In this document: piece by piece, positions 47,301 through 57,611 of the stretch | Numbering within the stretch: position 1 is the stretch's first letter | How the letters are laid out: each line of letters starts with the position of its first letter | Assembly: GCA_963691705.1 (NCBI GenBank) | Contig: OY829545.1 | Coordinates: forward strand, 55,468,192 to 55,532,191 | DNA length: 64,000 nucleotides | Direction: 5' to 3' | From: Viola odorata | Taxonomy: Eukaryota > Streptophyta > Magnoliopsida > Malpighiales > Violaceae | Made by a program: the position numbers and the translations under genes | The notes under the pieces: model-generated | Told to the model about the DNA's origin: nothing | The model's database searches: none | What the model saw: only the letters and a program-made list of their open reading frames with translations

Positions 47301-50300
47301 GATAACCTAGAGAAAAATATCCCCTGATGACATTGCAATTGCACTATTTAGGACTTCTAATGAGCTGACCAAGAAAGCATCTTTCCAAAACACATAAGGA
47401 CTGCAACTTCTCTTAGGTAAGTAGAAAGAATACATGAAGAATACATTCTTACACATATTTAAACTTTGCAATCACAAAAAGCATTGGGATTTCACAGAAA
47501 TTCTCAATAGATTCAATTGTATACAACTTTGATCCTTTCCAAGTAATGCCAATGGGGAATATCCTCAACTAATGCAAACAATTTATATAGAAACTCCAAA
47601 TAGAAATCCTACTCTTCCTCCACATTCAGCTTGATTCTGGGACTAGCTCCTCTTGAAAGCTCTTGATCAGCCTGGCAAGAGATGAACAAGGAAAAAAAAA
47701 AAGTTGAATCAAACGTTGAGTAGTATAAACAATTACACTTTTAATGCCCTCAAAAGAAGCTCTACTTCCACACAGGGGCACCAAAACAGTTAAATCTAAG
47801 AAAGAAAAAGTAATGAATGGCACCAAATATTTACTCTGAATCATAAGGATTTAAACAATACTATTGCTACCATGATGACCTTATTAAGCAAACCTATCCC
47901 GAACATATGGCATAAATTCGACTAAAGAAGATGCAGTAAAAATAGTCAAGTGGATTTCCTTGCACCTGTTGCTTTGCATGGTCAAATGCCTCAATCCATT
48001 TTTGAGCTTCCCCAGCTGAAGGACAAGCAATCTTGAATGAAACAAGGACAGTTTGTTGAATGTCAGTTTGGTATATGGGAAGCAACGCTAAATATTACCT
48101 ATCTCAAGAGCCAGAAGAATACAACTGTAACAGACTGTGCAGAGAACAATTTTATGGTTATAAGTTAGAACATCAAAATAATGCCACAAGTTCAGGACAA
48201 TAAATTGAGTATGAAAATTATGGATAACTTATCACCCTTTAAGTCTTTCTTAGTGTCTCAATATTGCACCATTGATTTCACTATACTTATAGTTATTAAT
48301 TAATCTTGTTTTATAATTGGATAGAAGAAAAGTTTACTCAAAGAAAGTGAAAGCAAGCTTATCACTGACAATTTCATATGTACACTATCATCAATTGTCA
48401 GTTCTACAAACACAAAGTACTAAATGATATTTTATAACCAACTCGGCACATTAAGGTTGTTGAATTAGGGGCAATAAACCACTTTAAGGCTATAAAATTT
48501 TAATATCTTGATTTTTCATTGGCAATGCCAACTATCTCTAGCTGGATAAACTCCCAAAATCTTGGCAGAATCAAAGTCTTATAGAAAGATAATTTGAATT
48601 CAGGTAGCACATTTCTATCACAGAAAAGGTAGATTATATGTGAAACCAATTTTAACAACACGCCAGCAACCTTCAGTTCTTCAGTTGACTGCAATATCAA
48701 CTGCATCAAAAGATAATCTTCCCTATACAATGACAGGTAGCTACATGCACAGATATAGATTTAGAAGAAGTATTGTAAAATTCAGTAACTTACTTCCCCT
48801 TTCTTTGTTTCATCCAGTCGATTGTAAAAGCGAATAACATAAACATCCTACAGATTAGGAGGGAAAAAAGGGACAAAATTTAGCTTCTACACAGGATAGA
48901 ATAAAAGAATCACCAAAATGTCCAACGCCCATCTATACAGGAGAGAGTAAAAATATGACATCTGTAAGTTCAATAGAAGAAGGCATCTGATATTGACTAA
49001 ATGATAGAGCATATTCTTACCCCATGATCGACTTTTCGACGCCCTAGCTCCTCCACCATAAGTGTAGGACCTACTACACCCTTCCTAATAGGTTTCTGGA
49101 TTTAAAATAAATAGCAAAGAAACAAAAAAGGTTCAGAAGTAACATCCAACTTAACAATTCAGAAAAAAAGAGAGGAGGAAAAGCAAATCACTTATAACCA
49201 CATTACTTCAACGCCTTAACTTAGAGACATAAATCCAAATACAACAGAACTACTTAGCAAAACTAGTTATGTTAACATACACCAGATAGAAAAAAATTCA
49301 GCACATGGAAATAGATTTTTTCATGCCAATGCCTTCCGGATTGCGCAAAATAGGAAGGCTCCAAAGTTTTTTCAGCTAGGATATTTTATTAGCATTCTGA
49401 TTTAATGCTGAAAATTTCTACAGTAAAAAAAATGAAGCATTAACTATGTTATTATCTAACCAATGAGCTTGTAGCTCATTTTGTACTTCCTGCAAAGCAA
49501 GGAGGGTTAGGACTTGAGTTTGAGTTCCCTAACATGCAATTTCTATTTATGGCCAAAAAAAATGTCACTATGTAATTTTGCAACGAAAATAAAGAATATC
49601 AAACAAAGATGATTTATAAAAGATGCAAAACTAAATATTGAAGAAAAGTTGCAATGCATTGACATGATTCGCCTTAATTGCCAAGTCTGCAGACCTCAAA
49701 AACCTCCCACCAAAACAACCTTATGCCTGTTTAGCCACAATAAACAACTCCCTTTTTCCCTAATAGTGCATCTTCCCTCAGCATAAGAAACTCGATAACC
49801 ACTTGAATCATTTTCTTATATGTTGCCAAGGACCCTTTACACTGGCAGGTTTTCAGCTGTCATCATCATGCATTTGTAGTGCTTTTATCAAAACTATAAG
49901 AAAATCCAGATAATATACTTGAAAACTCACTAAATAGAACTCAGTGTCAATAGTAGGTTAACCAATTTTGGGGAAAACGACAGCTTCAATAACCAATACA
50001 AGCAAATAGGTTCATCTTCAGAAATAATAATAATAAGACAGGTGAAAAAGGCAATCATCGAACTTCCAGCTCCTTTTGCAACATCATAGCACTGTACGAA
50101 TAAACTTCAGTAATTTCCTTATCCATACCATGGAGTTTACGTCTAGCTTTTCATCCTTAATGACTATTTGGGCAGTACCGTACTAGGTGATTGACCATGG
50201 TCAGCCAACAATAGCTCCTGTGATGTTCTTCTCATTTCTAGTTAAATTCATTAGACATATTTCTCTACATACCGACACCAGAAAAACCAACAAGGCTATT

Positions 50301-50800
50301 ACTTCAAAAAATGAATACAAACAAGAAATTAATTAAAATCACAGGGAAAAATTGAAAAAGAACAATCAAAATCATGTAAAGAAAATGTTAAGAATCATAT
50401 AAACAACATAAAAGAAAAACAAAAGGGGGAAAAAGGTAAAAACAAACAAGTGCTTGATAGATAGATGAGAGGGAAAGGAACAGAAGCATACAATGCCAGG
50501 GTTTTCGTGAGGATCACGCTTGTACATGTGGACATATTTGCCTCTAATAAACAAGAACCTCGTATGACAAAACTCATGCCCAATTGAATTGGTACCCAAA
50601 TGATACACCCATCCAAAATACTCAAACATTCCCCTCTCGCCACCCACAAGCAAACCACTATGATTGCTGCTGCCGCCACTCCAACTCCCATTGCTCTCCC
50701 ACCCATCCTTCTCCGACTTCTTCTCCGCCGGTGATCCCGCCGATGCCGATGCCGATGCCGATGCCGATGCCGATGCCGTAGTCGGCGTTCCCGCTTCCAT
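28151..50800 (-). CDS. EDR2-like protein: PH, START and DUF1336 domains
   Basis: Complete, 22 exons, 775 residues. Exons: 50800-50492, 49095-49021, 48847-48794, 48031-47966, 47671-47613, 46963-46887, 45890-45765, 45200-45166, 44115-44015, 43944-43849, 42854-42790, 42072-42001, 41495-41325, 40620-40427, 39885-39819, 34924-34749, 33319-33218, 32351-32304, 31120-30977, 30879-30784, 28968-28867, 28243-28151. Phases are consistent throughout. PH domain about 58-168 (FEYFGWVYHLG, RGKYVHMYKRDPHENP), START lipid-binding domain about 235-470 (VEAHEWKCVRTING, RDFVFSRQWFHGQDGTY), an acidic linker (SSSSSEDSDD), and DUF1336 about 535-760 (KGFMIRGKTYLKD, VKRAVGTKACLLGKAV, DIGSSSVARSVIGLVLGY). It most resembles the Arabidopsis At5g35180 type of about 780 residues, not EDR2 itself. 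EDR2 is a PI4P-binding negative regulator of powdery-mildew-induced cell death; a role for this paralogue is inferred. The N-terminus carries an Ala-Ser repeat. The intron between 39819 and 34924 contains a copia element. Confidence 0.93.
28969..30783 (-). other. EDR2-like intron (1.8 kb), nothing recognised
   Basis: Between the last two DUF1336-encoding exon groups. AT-rich sequence with no repeat borders or conserved frame that I can see. The plus-strand frame at 30034-30414 is unsupported. Confidence 0.6.
31620..31659. repeat. Compound TA/TG/CG dinucleotide microsatellite
   Basis: A TA run passes into TG and then CG repeats in the EDR2-like intron between exons 32351-32304 and 31120-30977. 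Confidence 0.9.
33501..34080. repeat. 293-bp tandem duplication in EDR2-like intron
   Basis: The unit beginning TTGACAAAACTAGAAACTAA at 33501 recurs at 33794. Similarity runs through TTGATATTGGTTTAAAAGAAG and on to GAACAAGGAATTAA, with scattered substitutions (roughly 90% by eye). It lies between the exons at 34924-34749 and 33319-33218. No open frame is seen. It is an old local duplication. Confidence 0.9.
35157..35337 (+). repeat. 5' LTR of copia element 2
   Basis: A 181-bp LTR, TGTTGA...TTTCA. Its body is unlike the LTR of element 1; only the ends match (TGTTGA and TTCTTTCA). Confidence 0.95.
35402..36364 (+). pseudogene. gag of copia element 2, premature stop
   Basis: One frame from 35402 to 36364, interrupted by TGA at 35735-35737 where element 1 has a Trp codon (TGG). 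The rest encodes the gag domain and a CCHC zinc knuckle around 36248-36290 (CTYCKKTRHTKEEC), in which the usual Gly before His is Arg. The frame ends at a TGA overlapping the ATG of the next frame (ATGA at 36361-36364). Confidence 0.9.
36361..37446 (+). pseudogene. Protease and integrase N-part of copia element 2
   Basis: Aspartic protease (WLLDSGASPHMT), GAG_pre-integrase zinc region (HHLRLGHPS, CDVCELAKHTR), then the integrase core. HSDIWGP keeps the first catalytic Asp, but the second is Asn (codon AAC at 37315-37317; element 1 has GAC). A frameshift near 37430 ends the frame just after the NGIAERKN motif. Confidence 0.9.
37420..38574 (+). pseudogene. Integrase C-part and start of RT of copia element 2
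   Basis: After the frameshift the integrase C-terminal region continues to 37921 (SYWGEAVLTATHLINR, FLGYSSTQKGYKCYDP), stops, and resumes at about 37990 with the IN-RT linker. RT begins (EEWRNAMKEEMNALEKN) but jumps from the N-terminal fingers directly to [13 protein letters not shown] around 38475, so the part of RT with the first catalytic Asp is deleted. Confidence 0.85.
38516..39546 (+). pseudogene. RT C-part and RNase H of copia element 2
   Basis: The YVDD box lies near 38597 in the frame 38516-38719. A frameshift at about 38700 leads to the frame ending at 39546, which holds the RT connection and a complete-looking RNase H domain (DADYAGSQID, SSAESEF, DNKSAINIAHNP). The stop is followed directly by the polypurine tract. 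Confidence 0.88.
39554..39734 (+). repeat. 3' LTR of copia element 2
   Basis: Partner of 35157-35337 with four substitutions, followed by the ACAAG target duplication. Confidence 0.95.
40073..40355. mobile_element. GAACCGG-rich MITE-like element in EDR2-like intron
   Basis: The left end CATAGTTATCAAAA and right end TTTTAATAACTATG are inverted copies with one mismatch, and CCAGAC/GTCTGG lies just inside each. TTTACA occurs next to both ends (40067-40072 region and 40356-40361) as a probable target duplication. Internal GGTTTGATCG, GAACCGG and CAACCGG motifs are typical of this class. It lies between exons 40620-40427 and 39885-39819. Confidence 0.7.
41271..41310. repeat. TG dinucleotide microsatellite (20 units)
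   Basis: A pure TG run in an EDR2-like intron, ending about 14 bp from the donor side of the exon at 41325-41495. On the transcribed strand it is a CA run directly after the 5' splice site. Confidence 0.95.
49443..49577 (+). mobile_element. tRNA-derived SINE (short) in EDR2-like intron
   Basis: The body at about 49454-49566 starts with a tRNA-like region (GAGCTTGTAGCTCA resembling an A box), has a B-box-like TTGAGTTCCC around 49520-49530 and an A-rich tail. Flanking ACTATGTTATT (49443-49453) and ACTATGTAATT (49567-49577) form an 11-bp target duplication with one mismatch. It differs in sequence from the SINE at 12487. Confidence 0.7.
50739..50779 (-). repeat. In-frame hexanucleotide repeat coding for Ala-Ser
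   Basis: Six-base GCATCG repeats on the coding strand give the ASASASASASA stretch at residues 9-20 or so of the EDR2-like protein. Such hexamer runs change length in steps of two residues without shifting frame. It lies in the disordered N-terminus before the PH domain. Confidence 0.92.
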
Positions 50801-51853
50801 TCCTTAATCTCTTATCGGGAAGCAGAATATATTTGTTTTTTTTTTTTGGAATTGTTGATAAGAGAGGTGATGTGAAGAGAGAAATCTGGAAAGGATTTTT
50901 TGGGAGACGACCTAATGCGATGAAATTAACGGTTATATTTTTCTCTCACTTTTTTGTTTGATTCTCTCTGTCCTGGGTTGGTGCTAGACTTGATGAAGGC
51001 GCTGTGCTGGTTTTTTCAACAGTGTGCGGGACGTGGCAAGAGACGCGTGGTTCACAACCGCCTGTTTTTTTATACGTTTGCACTATTTGACTATGTATGT
51101 CACCTGGATTGTGATGTGGCACCTCTTGATTGGATGCATCATTTGCTTCTTTTTTAGTTTTTTCTGCCGCGTTTTCAATTCTTAAACAGATATTCATATC
51201 ATAATCATATGGTGATTTTTTGAATCATGATTCTCTTTTTTAATTAATCAAGTTTGTTGTTTTTAATGAACCATACCTTTTTTAGTGAACTGCAATTGTT
51301 TGCATACAAAAGTTAAAACCATCTTCTTCTTTTTGTTAATATTCAAAATAAACACAAAAAAAAAAACACTTTTCAGTAAAACTTCGTAAGTGCAGGTGAT
51401 CTAAAATAAAGGCAACACCCGACCTTTGATGAGGTCAATCAAGTCATGCTAGCGCCCAACCTAGATAGATACAACTGCCATATGTTATTGTGAGAGTGGC
51501 CCTTCATAATCATGACGCAAAAAATCACCATATGATTATGATATGAATATCTGTTCTCCAACTAATAATCACAAAATTCACAACGCCCTTCTCATCCCAG
51601 TATGAACTTGGTAGTGACAATACTATAAAATTTGCTCCAAATTCATGTTTACAAATACAAATGAAGCAAAACCATAAGATGTTCGTATTCAATGACATTT
51701 TATGCCCTAATCATGTGTGGCACAGGTCCATCAGCAACAGCAACAGCCCAAGAACAGTCGTGCCGCAGTAACCAGTTTTAACGAAAATGGAATCCACAAT
51801 GCACCTCTCTAAAGGCCAAGGAGAATGAAACAAAAAATGTCACTGCAGCCATA
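50801..51853. other. Intergenic region, EDR2-like promoter and bS6-like 3' end
   Basis: Carries the EDR2-like 5' leader and promoter (tandem genes, both minus strand) and the 3' UTR of the bS6-like gene. It contains the perfect inverted repeat at 51185-51555. The minus-strand frame at 50946-51197 has no support. I see no convincing TATA box. Confidence 0.6.
51185..51555. repeat. Perfect 38-nt inverted repeat with about 295-nt spacer
   Basis: The left arm 51185-51222 (starting AACAGATATTCATATC) and right arm 51518-51555 are exact reverse complements over 38 nt. Weaker pairing continues inward (ATCATGATT and TCATGA). The length fits a small MITE of about 370 bp, but no target duplication was identified. 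It is 385-755 bp upstream of the EDR2-like start codon. Confidence 0.85.
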
Positions 51854-54800
51854 TTAAAGCATCGTATACTCAAATTCCTTTACTTTCTCCCCTCCCTCCC
51901 CCTCTTCATCCTCACAGTCATTACTAACGTCATCACTGGAGTAATCACTGCTATCCTCCTCCACCTCTCCATCTAAATCTGTGCCACCAAAAACGTTACC
52001 TTGAAATCTTCTGAAGTCTTCTTCCCCATCTTCTTCACTCAGAAAATCTAACCCATATTTCGTGTCACGGTGTTTAACAAGAAGCCACCGCAGCAGGCGG
52101 TCCTCCTTGTTCAGATAAAGAAGCTCCTTGTTAATGTTGGGCATGGCCATCATGGTCATCTGCATCAGTTGACCCTAACCAAATATAACAGTAACATGCT
52201 TTACAAGTCAGCACATGTAAAAGATTTACAGTAAACTTGTCATGCAACAGAAGATTGTTCCGTGTAGGGGTGTAACCGGTCCGGTTCGGTCCGGTTTTGG
52301 GCTTGGAACCGGACTGAACCGGAAATGTCCGGTTCTGATGGGCCTGGAACCGGACTGAACCGGAAATTTCCGGTTCTGTCCGGCCTGGAACCGGTAGTTC
52401 GGTCCGGTTCCGGTTTTTTTTTTTTTAATTAAAAAATACAGTATAAAAAAAATTCAATAAAAAACAAACATAATTTTTTACCAACAAAAACATCCATAAT
52501 GAATTTACCGTGAACTCAATCCCATAATCCCAATTGAACTCAAAGGCAGTGTCAGCATGCTTTAAACCACAATCCAAAAAACATCCATAATTGCTGCAGC
52601 ATGCAAAATTCATAATTAAATTACCCATAAACAAATAAACAAGTTATTCTTTTTTAAACAAAGACAATCCAGAATTCCAAAAGAAAAGTTCCAATTTGCA
52701 TCTGACTGTCGAGTGGAGTGGGCAAAACATTAACTGTGCTTCCTATACAAATAGCATCTGTGAATTTTTTTTTAATTGTTTATTTTTTGATGGAGAGACT
52801 TCTAGACATGGTTTTTGCTCCCTGAATTTCTATGCTCAAAATCTCAAGGAGGAAGCAAAGGAATGGAAGCACGAAATCCAAAACAAGACCAACAGCTTAA
52901 AATCAGCTGCAAGAAACAAGAAGCACTACAAGCAAGACAAAAACTGAACATTATCAATTTATCACCACCACCCAAAAACCAAAACTTTCTTTAGATGGTT
53001 CTACACTAACCATATAAGCAAAAGACAAGACAGACCAAACAGAGGAAGGAAAATATATATAATTATCAAATACTAGCAGGAACGCAAGAAATAGACACAC
53101 CCAGGAGACAAAGCTATAATCTTGATTGAGCCTAGCTATTTTTACACATACAGAGAAGAGACCAAACAGATAAGAACAGAACGGAGGGAACGACGCGGCG
53201 GCAAGCTGCGAGGGAGCGACGGAGGGAACGACGCGGCTGCGAGGGAGCGAGGGAGCGACGGAGGGAACGACGCGGCGAACAAGGGATTTGGTCGGAGATG
53301 GAGGACCGAGAGGCGAAGAGGGTTTTCAGATTTTGTTGAGATGGAGGAGCGGCGCGAGGAGGGAGAAGGACTGAGAAAATGAAATGAAACGCGTTGGATT
53401 TTTGATTTTAGGGTTTGGTAAAAACCAAACAAAATAAAAGTTAAAAAAAAATTGCGTGGGAGGGGATTCGAACCCCCTCAACTTAGAATTTTAACTACTG
53501 AAGCAAAAGAAACATCTGATAACTATTGCATATATATATATTTATATATATTAAATATATATATACCGATTCTTCCGATTCTACGGTTCGGTTTACGAAT
53601 TTTGGTAGGGGTAGAACCGGACAGAACCGAAACTTTTCAGTTCGGTCCAGTTCGGTGCAAAATGCTCCGGTTCCGATTCGGTTTCCGGTTCAATCCAGTT
53701 TTCTTACACCCCTAGTTCCGTGGAATCCATATGACCAACAGCGAGTCACTATCATTAATCTCAATTAAGTACACTATATGCTTCCGGGACAACTTTATAT
53801 CCAGACCAAGTGTGATTTTAATTGCATTATCCAATCATTACGAATAAATGCTTATATGGGCCTTTGGTGGTAGTCACATTTATTCAACTTAATAGGAAAC
53901 TAACATAATACTCAATCAAGACCCAGCAAAAATCAGTTAAGGGAAAAAAGGAAAAAAAAAAGCATGGCAATCCTTGAAATTGTATATTCTAAATTGATAT
54001 ATTATAAATATTTAATTTATATATTACAAATAATAATGTTATCTATAATTTATCTAAATAAATATTTTGTAGAAATATGCTGATTGTCAACTCAATATTG
54101 TCCCATGGTTTATAAGCCATGTAACCAGCTAAACCAGTTCAAACTTGCATTTCGTGGTTCATGCAAAAAACTTCTAACACATGATATGAAGCAGAGTAAT
54201 AAGGAAAATGCTCAACAACACTTAACTAGAAAAATATATTCCAGACGCTGCATGGAACAAATAAAATACCATCTCATTTTCATCACAGAATCAGCTTCCT
54301 GAAGAAAAATAATTTGGGTTTTTAAGACTTTTTAGTTTGTAAAAACTATCACATTTATGGTTTCCCATTAAATGATAAGATACAGCATGAACCAATAGAA
54401 AGTTTTTCTCCCTTGTAGAACACTAAGAATACTCCCATGCAGTAAATTAGTTTACAGTTAGTATTAAGAAAAGAATCATTTAACAACACAACTGTTAGAT
54501 TATAGAAAGAAAAGCTGTCAATTAAGTAAGGCAAGTGCACACATGTTTTACAGCTATCATAATCAAAGTGCAAAACAGTCATTTTACTTTTGAAGAGGAA
54601 ACTTATTCTTTTCTTGTTTCACACAGTCAAAATTCAATAAAAGAGATGTTAAGACTTAAGAAGGAGATTTGTACAGTAGAATGAACTGCAGACAAAGTAT
54701 ACAAGTCAATACATTGGAGCACCATAAGTAAGCAGAATTATCCTCATTAGAGGTGGAGATTATGCACCAGAAGGAGACTCTTTATTTTGGATTCTGGATT

Positions 54801-55402
54801 CACTAGCCTGAAAGTAACGTAACTGCTAACTTAAGATCGGAACTGATGGATTTTAGAACTCACTAAAAATAATAGTATAAGCACGATTATAGCGATCTTG
54901 GATTTTTCAAGTCACAATATTAAGGAATCACAAGTTCCTCCAATCTAGTAGGCATGTAAACACAACAAGGATAATCAAATTATGATAATTATCTCTATTA
55001 ATCAATGAGTAGTACTAGGGGTGCTAAGACTTTTACTAATTTTTTCCTTACTTAAATTTATATGTCCCATTCCCTCAGTCACTTGATAGGTACTATTGAT
55101 TCAATTATGTAAGAAATGTTTCACCAACAACGTGATGCACATCCATTAGTAAATGGTGTTACTATAAAAGAATTAGTATCCCTAGTGTTTTCCTTAATTC
55201 AATTTCAACAACAGAATTGATAACACAAGAAACTTCATTATATTATGCCAGATAAAAGCCAAAAGGTACACATCTGGTAGTGTCTTCCATCAAGCTTCTT
55301 AATACCATAACCCAGTTGAACATTCCCAAATGACTTTATACCTGTGATAACTCCATTTCTCCTGTAAACATGTTTTCCAACCCGAGCTATCAAGTCCATC
55401 AT
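51854..55402 (-). CDS. Organellar ribosomal protein bS6-like, abnormal gene structure
   Basis: Two coding blocks: 55402-55274 (43 codons, MMDLIARVGKHVYRRNGVIT..., ending DGRHYQ) and 52174-51854 (106 codons, GQLMQMTMMAMPNINKELLY..., KEDRLLRWLLVKHRD). Joined at HYQ|GQL they match the plant bS6 family (At3g18760 type) of small-subunit proteins in mitochondria or plastids, and end in a long acidic tail (EEDSSDYSSDD). Two oddities. The first 15 or so residues of the family, which form strand beta-1, are not found upstream. The block at 55274 is followed by AT, not GT (CAG|ATGTGTACC), and no in-frame GT donor fits nearby. The acceptor TTAG at 52175-52178 is normal. The intron holds a 1.45-kb hAT element. 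It may be a decaying copy, be spliced in a non-canonical way, or start on an unrecognised exon. Confidence 0.75.
52265..53714. mobile_element. Non-autonomous hAT element
   Basis: 1,450 bp with ends TAGGGGTGTAA and TTACACCCCTA (11-bp perfect inverted ends) and an exact 8-bp target duplication GTTCCGTG (52257-52264 and 53715-53722), diagnostic of the hAT superfamily. Subterminal CCGGTTC/GAACCGG motifs recur many times at both ends. No transposase is present. Internally there is a GC-rich tandem of about 39 bp (starts near 53181, 53219, 53258) and, at 53458-53476, a GGGATTCGAACCCC stretch like the reverse complement of a tRNA B box. It lies inside the bS6-like intron. Confidence 0.92.
53723..55273 (-). 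other. bS6-like intron sequence, donor side
   Basis: AT-rich intron DNA between the hAT element and the upstream coding block. I see no conserved frame and no repeat borders. A search by eye for the missing N-terminal exon in 54300-56030 was negative. Confidence 0.55.
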
Positions 55403-56012
55403 TTTCGTTTTGCCAAGAAAAATACAGAATATTTTAATTTCACTTGGAAGTTCATGTGATTAATGTATCTTAAGAGATAACCTGTGGTCTGAAATATGGG
55501 CAACCATCTATCTTGCACTGCTCAAAACTTCTTCAGCGAAGAGCTGGTTTCGTGCCCTTAATTAAATGTAGCAGCTGTATAAACTTACTGATTGACAACA
55601 CTAAAGTCAACCAGCTCGGCCAGCTGCAAGCAATCAAATCAATTTGGTCTTGCCAGAAGATCACTAACCCAAAACTAAACCTCATTGAGACATTTCATCA
55701 AACACCAATTGACCATTTCAAGAAGACATGAACAATGAAGAGCTAATCACCATTAATGAAGCATTTCACCATTTCAATGAGTGCAAATCGCGCCTACTTA
55801 AAACAAGTAATTAGGTTGTAGATAGGTTAAAAAGCACCACTAGACGCAAGAGAATACCTGCAGCTAAGGGGAAGACCGAAGACAAGCTGGACTTGATGTG
55901 ATTTAACTTTTGATCAAACCTTATCTGGAAAAAAATTCGGAGATAGAAGAGGAAAGGAGAAAAATGAAAGGGTATTTAACGAAGATGGAGGGAGAGCTGC
56001 AGCAGGGCAGAG

Positions 56013-56021
56013 GTTAGGGTT
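56013..56021 (-). promoter_or_regulatory. Telo-box in bS6-like 5' region
   Basis: Minus-strand AAACCCTAA, the telo-box common in promoters and leaders of plant translation genes. About 610 bp upstream of the first ATG, next to a probable non-coding first exon with donor GCAG|GTATTC at about 55855-55859. This supports active transcription of a ribosomal-protein gene. Confidence 0.55.
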
Positions 56022-56029
56022 TATGGTGT

Positions 56030-57611
56030 AGTTTATGCAAAACCAAGAATGATAGAAACACTCTTGGTGTTTTACCCTTTTTGGTATTGTTTAGGAAAAA
56101 AGTTAGGTAAATCATCATGATATAGGATATAGGATGATAACACTTAACCTGTTAATACTTTTAGACATGTGTCATCATCTTACGTCATGATGTACTCAAA
56201 TTTTATTGGTATTATTTATTACTTCACTCCATCCACAAACACGAAAATAAAAATAAAATTTGTACGAGTATTTTTAATACTAAATAAATAATAATATTTT
56301 TATATTAAATAAATTAATCAATAATTAATTTTCTTTTAAATAAATTAATCATAAAATATTTTAAAAATTATAAAATATTATTTATTTGAGAATTTTTTTT
56401 TCTTAAAACGTCGTGAAAAAATTCGGAAATAATATTATGAATTTAATTCATCCTAACTCTAAGAATAAATTTAAAAAAAAAAAAGAATCTGAGAATAAAG
56501 AAGTATATGTGACTGGAAAAAAAAAACCAATAGTAATAATTATGGTTTAAAATTCTTTTTGAAAAAATCATTAAAAAATGGATTTTCTTGAGTCTAACAA
56601 CGACGATGTCGTGTTGTAAGAACCGGTTTTGTAAAATAAAAATTATCTTATTTGGAATAACAAAATGTACAACTAGTTTCTAAAGTTACAATAAAAAATT
56701 TTAATTTTAAATATCTCATAGTTAAAAAATGCGAATAAAATTGTCAAAAATTGTAAAATAATTATAAAATTTAGAGAAAAAAGATAACAAATATAGAAGA
56801 GCCTAATACAATGAGAAAAAATTAGTTCAATTGTTTTTTACAATCTTTTTTTTAAGTTTTTGTTTTTTTAATACTAATTGTTACTAGCATTATTTTTTTC
56901 TATTTGTTGATTTACTGTATTTATTATATTTTTCCTCCAATTTTTATGAATTTTTAATATTTTATTTGAATTTTTTAACTAATATAAAGGTATTGATAAT
57001 GAATTGGGTGGTTTGAGAAATCAAATTCAACCAATTTAATAAATTAAGGATACAAATTCAACCAAAAATGAGTATAAATGTCAAACTAAATTTAAGCATG
57101 GGTTCAAAACTAACATCAAACCCTTTTGGATTTGTTTTTGGGTAGTTTATCCAATAGTTTTTCTTCAATTTCTTGTTTTGAATAGTTTTGACCAACAGAG
57201 TCCAAGCAGTAAGGGGCCCAGCCCAAGTACAACGTGTATGCTTTTGAGCCCAAGCCATCCTTTTTAAAATTGCCTTAACAACCGAAAGTCTGTTAGCACT
57301 TAGCCGTAGCAATCACGTTCACGTCTTCGTTTCTAAGCCGTCATGCACTCTGAAATAACATGTGATATTCCTTTTCACCCCAAAATCTTTCAAAGTTTTA
57401 CAATCAAAGACTAATGGCACTGGTGTAAATATCTCACATCTATTGCACAATCAAGTAAACTCGGACAAAGATTTCCGACCAAAACAATGAAACATAGAGG
57501 ACAACGAAAAGCGACCGACCAAAACAAACTATAAATAAGCCACGCTCCACAAGCCTAACCCATAGTCGACAAGAGAGAGCAAAAAAAAGAAGCAGCAGCG
57601 AAACCAAAAAG
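56030..57611. other. Intergenic region between divergent genes
   Basis: AT-rich, with poly-A and poly-T runs at 56390-56530 and 56800-56950 and a MITE-like patch around 56690-57000 whose borders I cannot define. The minus-strand frame at 57058-57312 is unsupported. The last 100 bp is the promoter and leader of the PNRC-like gene. Confidence 0.6.
57530..57537 (+). promoter_or_regulatory. TATA box of PNRC-like gene
   Basis: TATAAATA lies 75-82 bp upstream of the ATG at 57612, giving a short leader of about 50 nt that includes an A-rich AGAGAGAGCAAAAAAAAG stretch. Confidence 0.6.

Noticed and set aside
53142..53432. Ser/Pro-rich minus-strand frame inside the hAT element
   Set aside because: Made by the GC-rich tandem repeat; no transposase motif or other domain.
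51854..55402. U12-type AT-AC intron in the bS6-like gene
   Set aside because: The sequence after CAG is ATGTGTACC, which does not resemble the conserved ATATCCTT donor, and the acceptor ends in AG, not AC.
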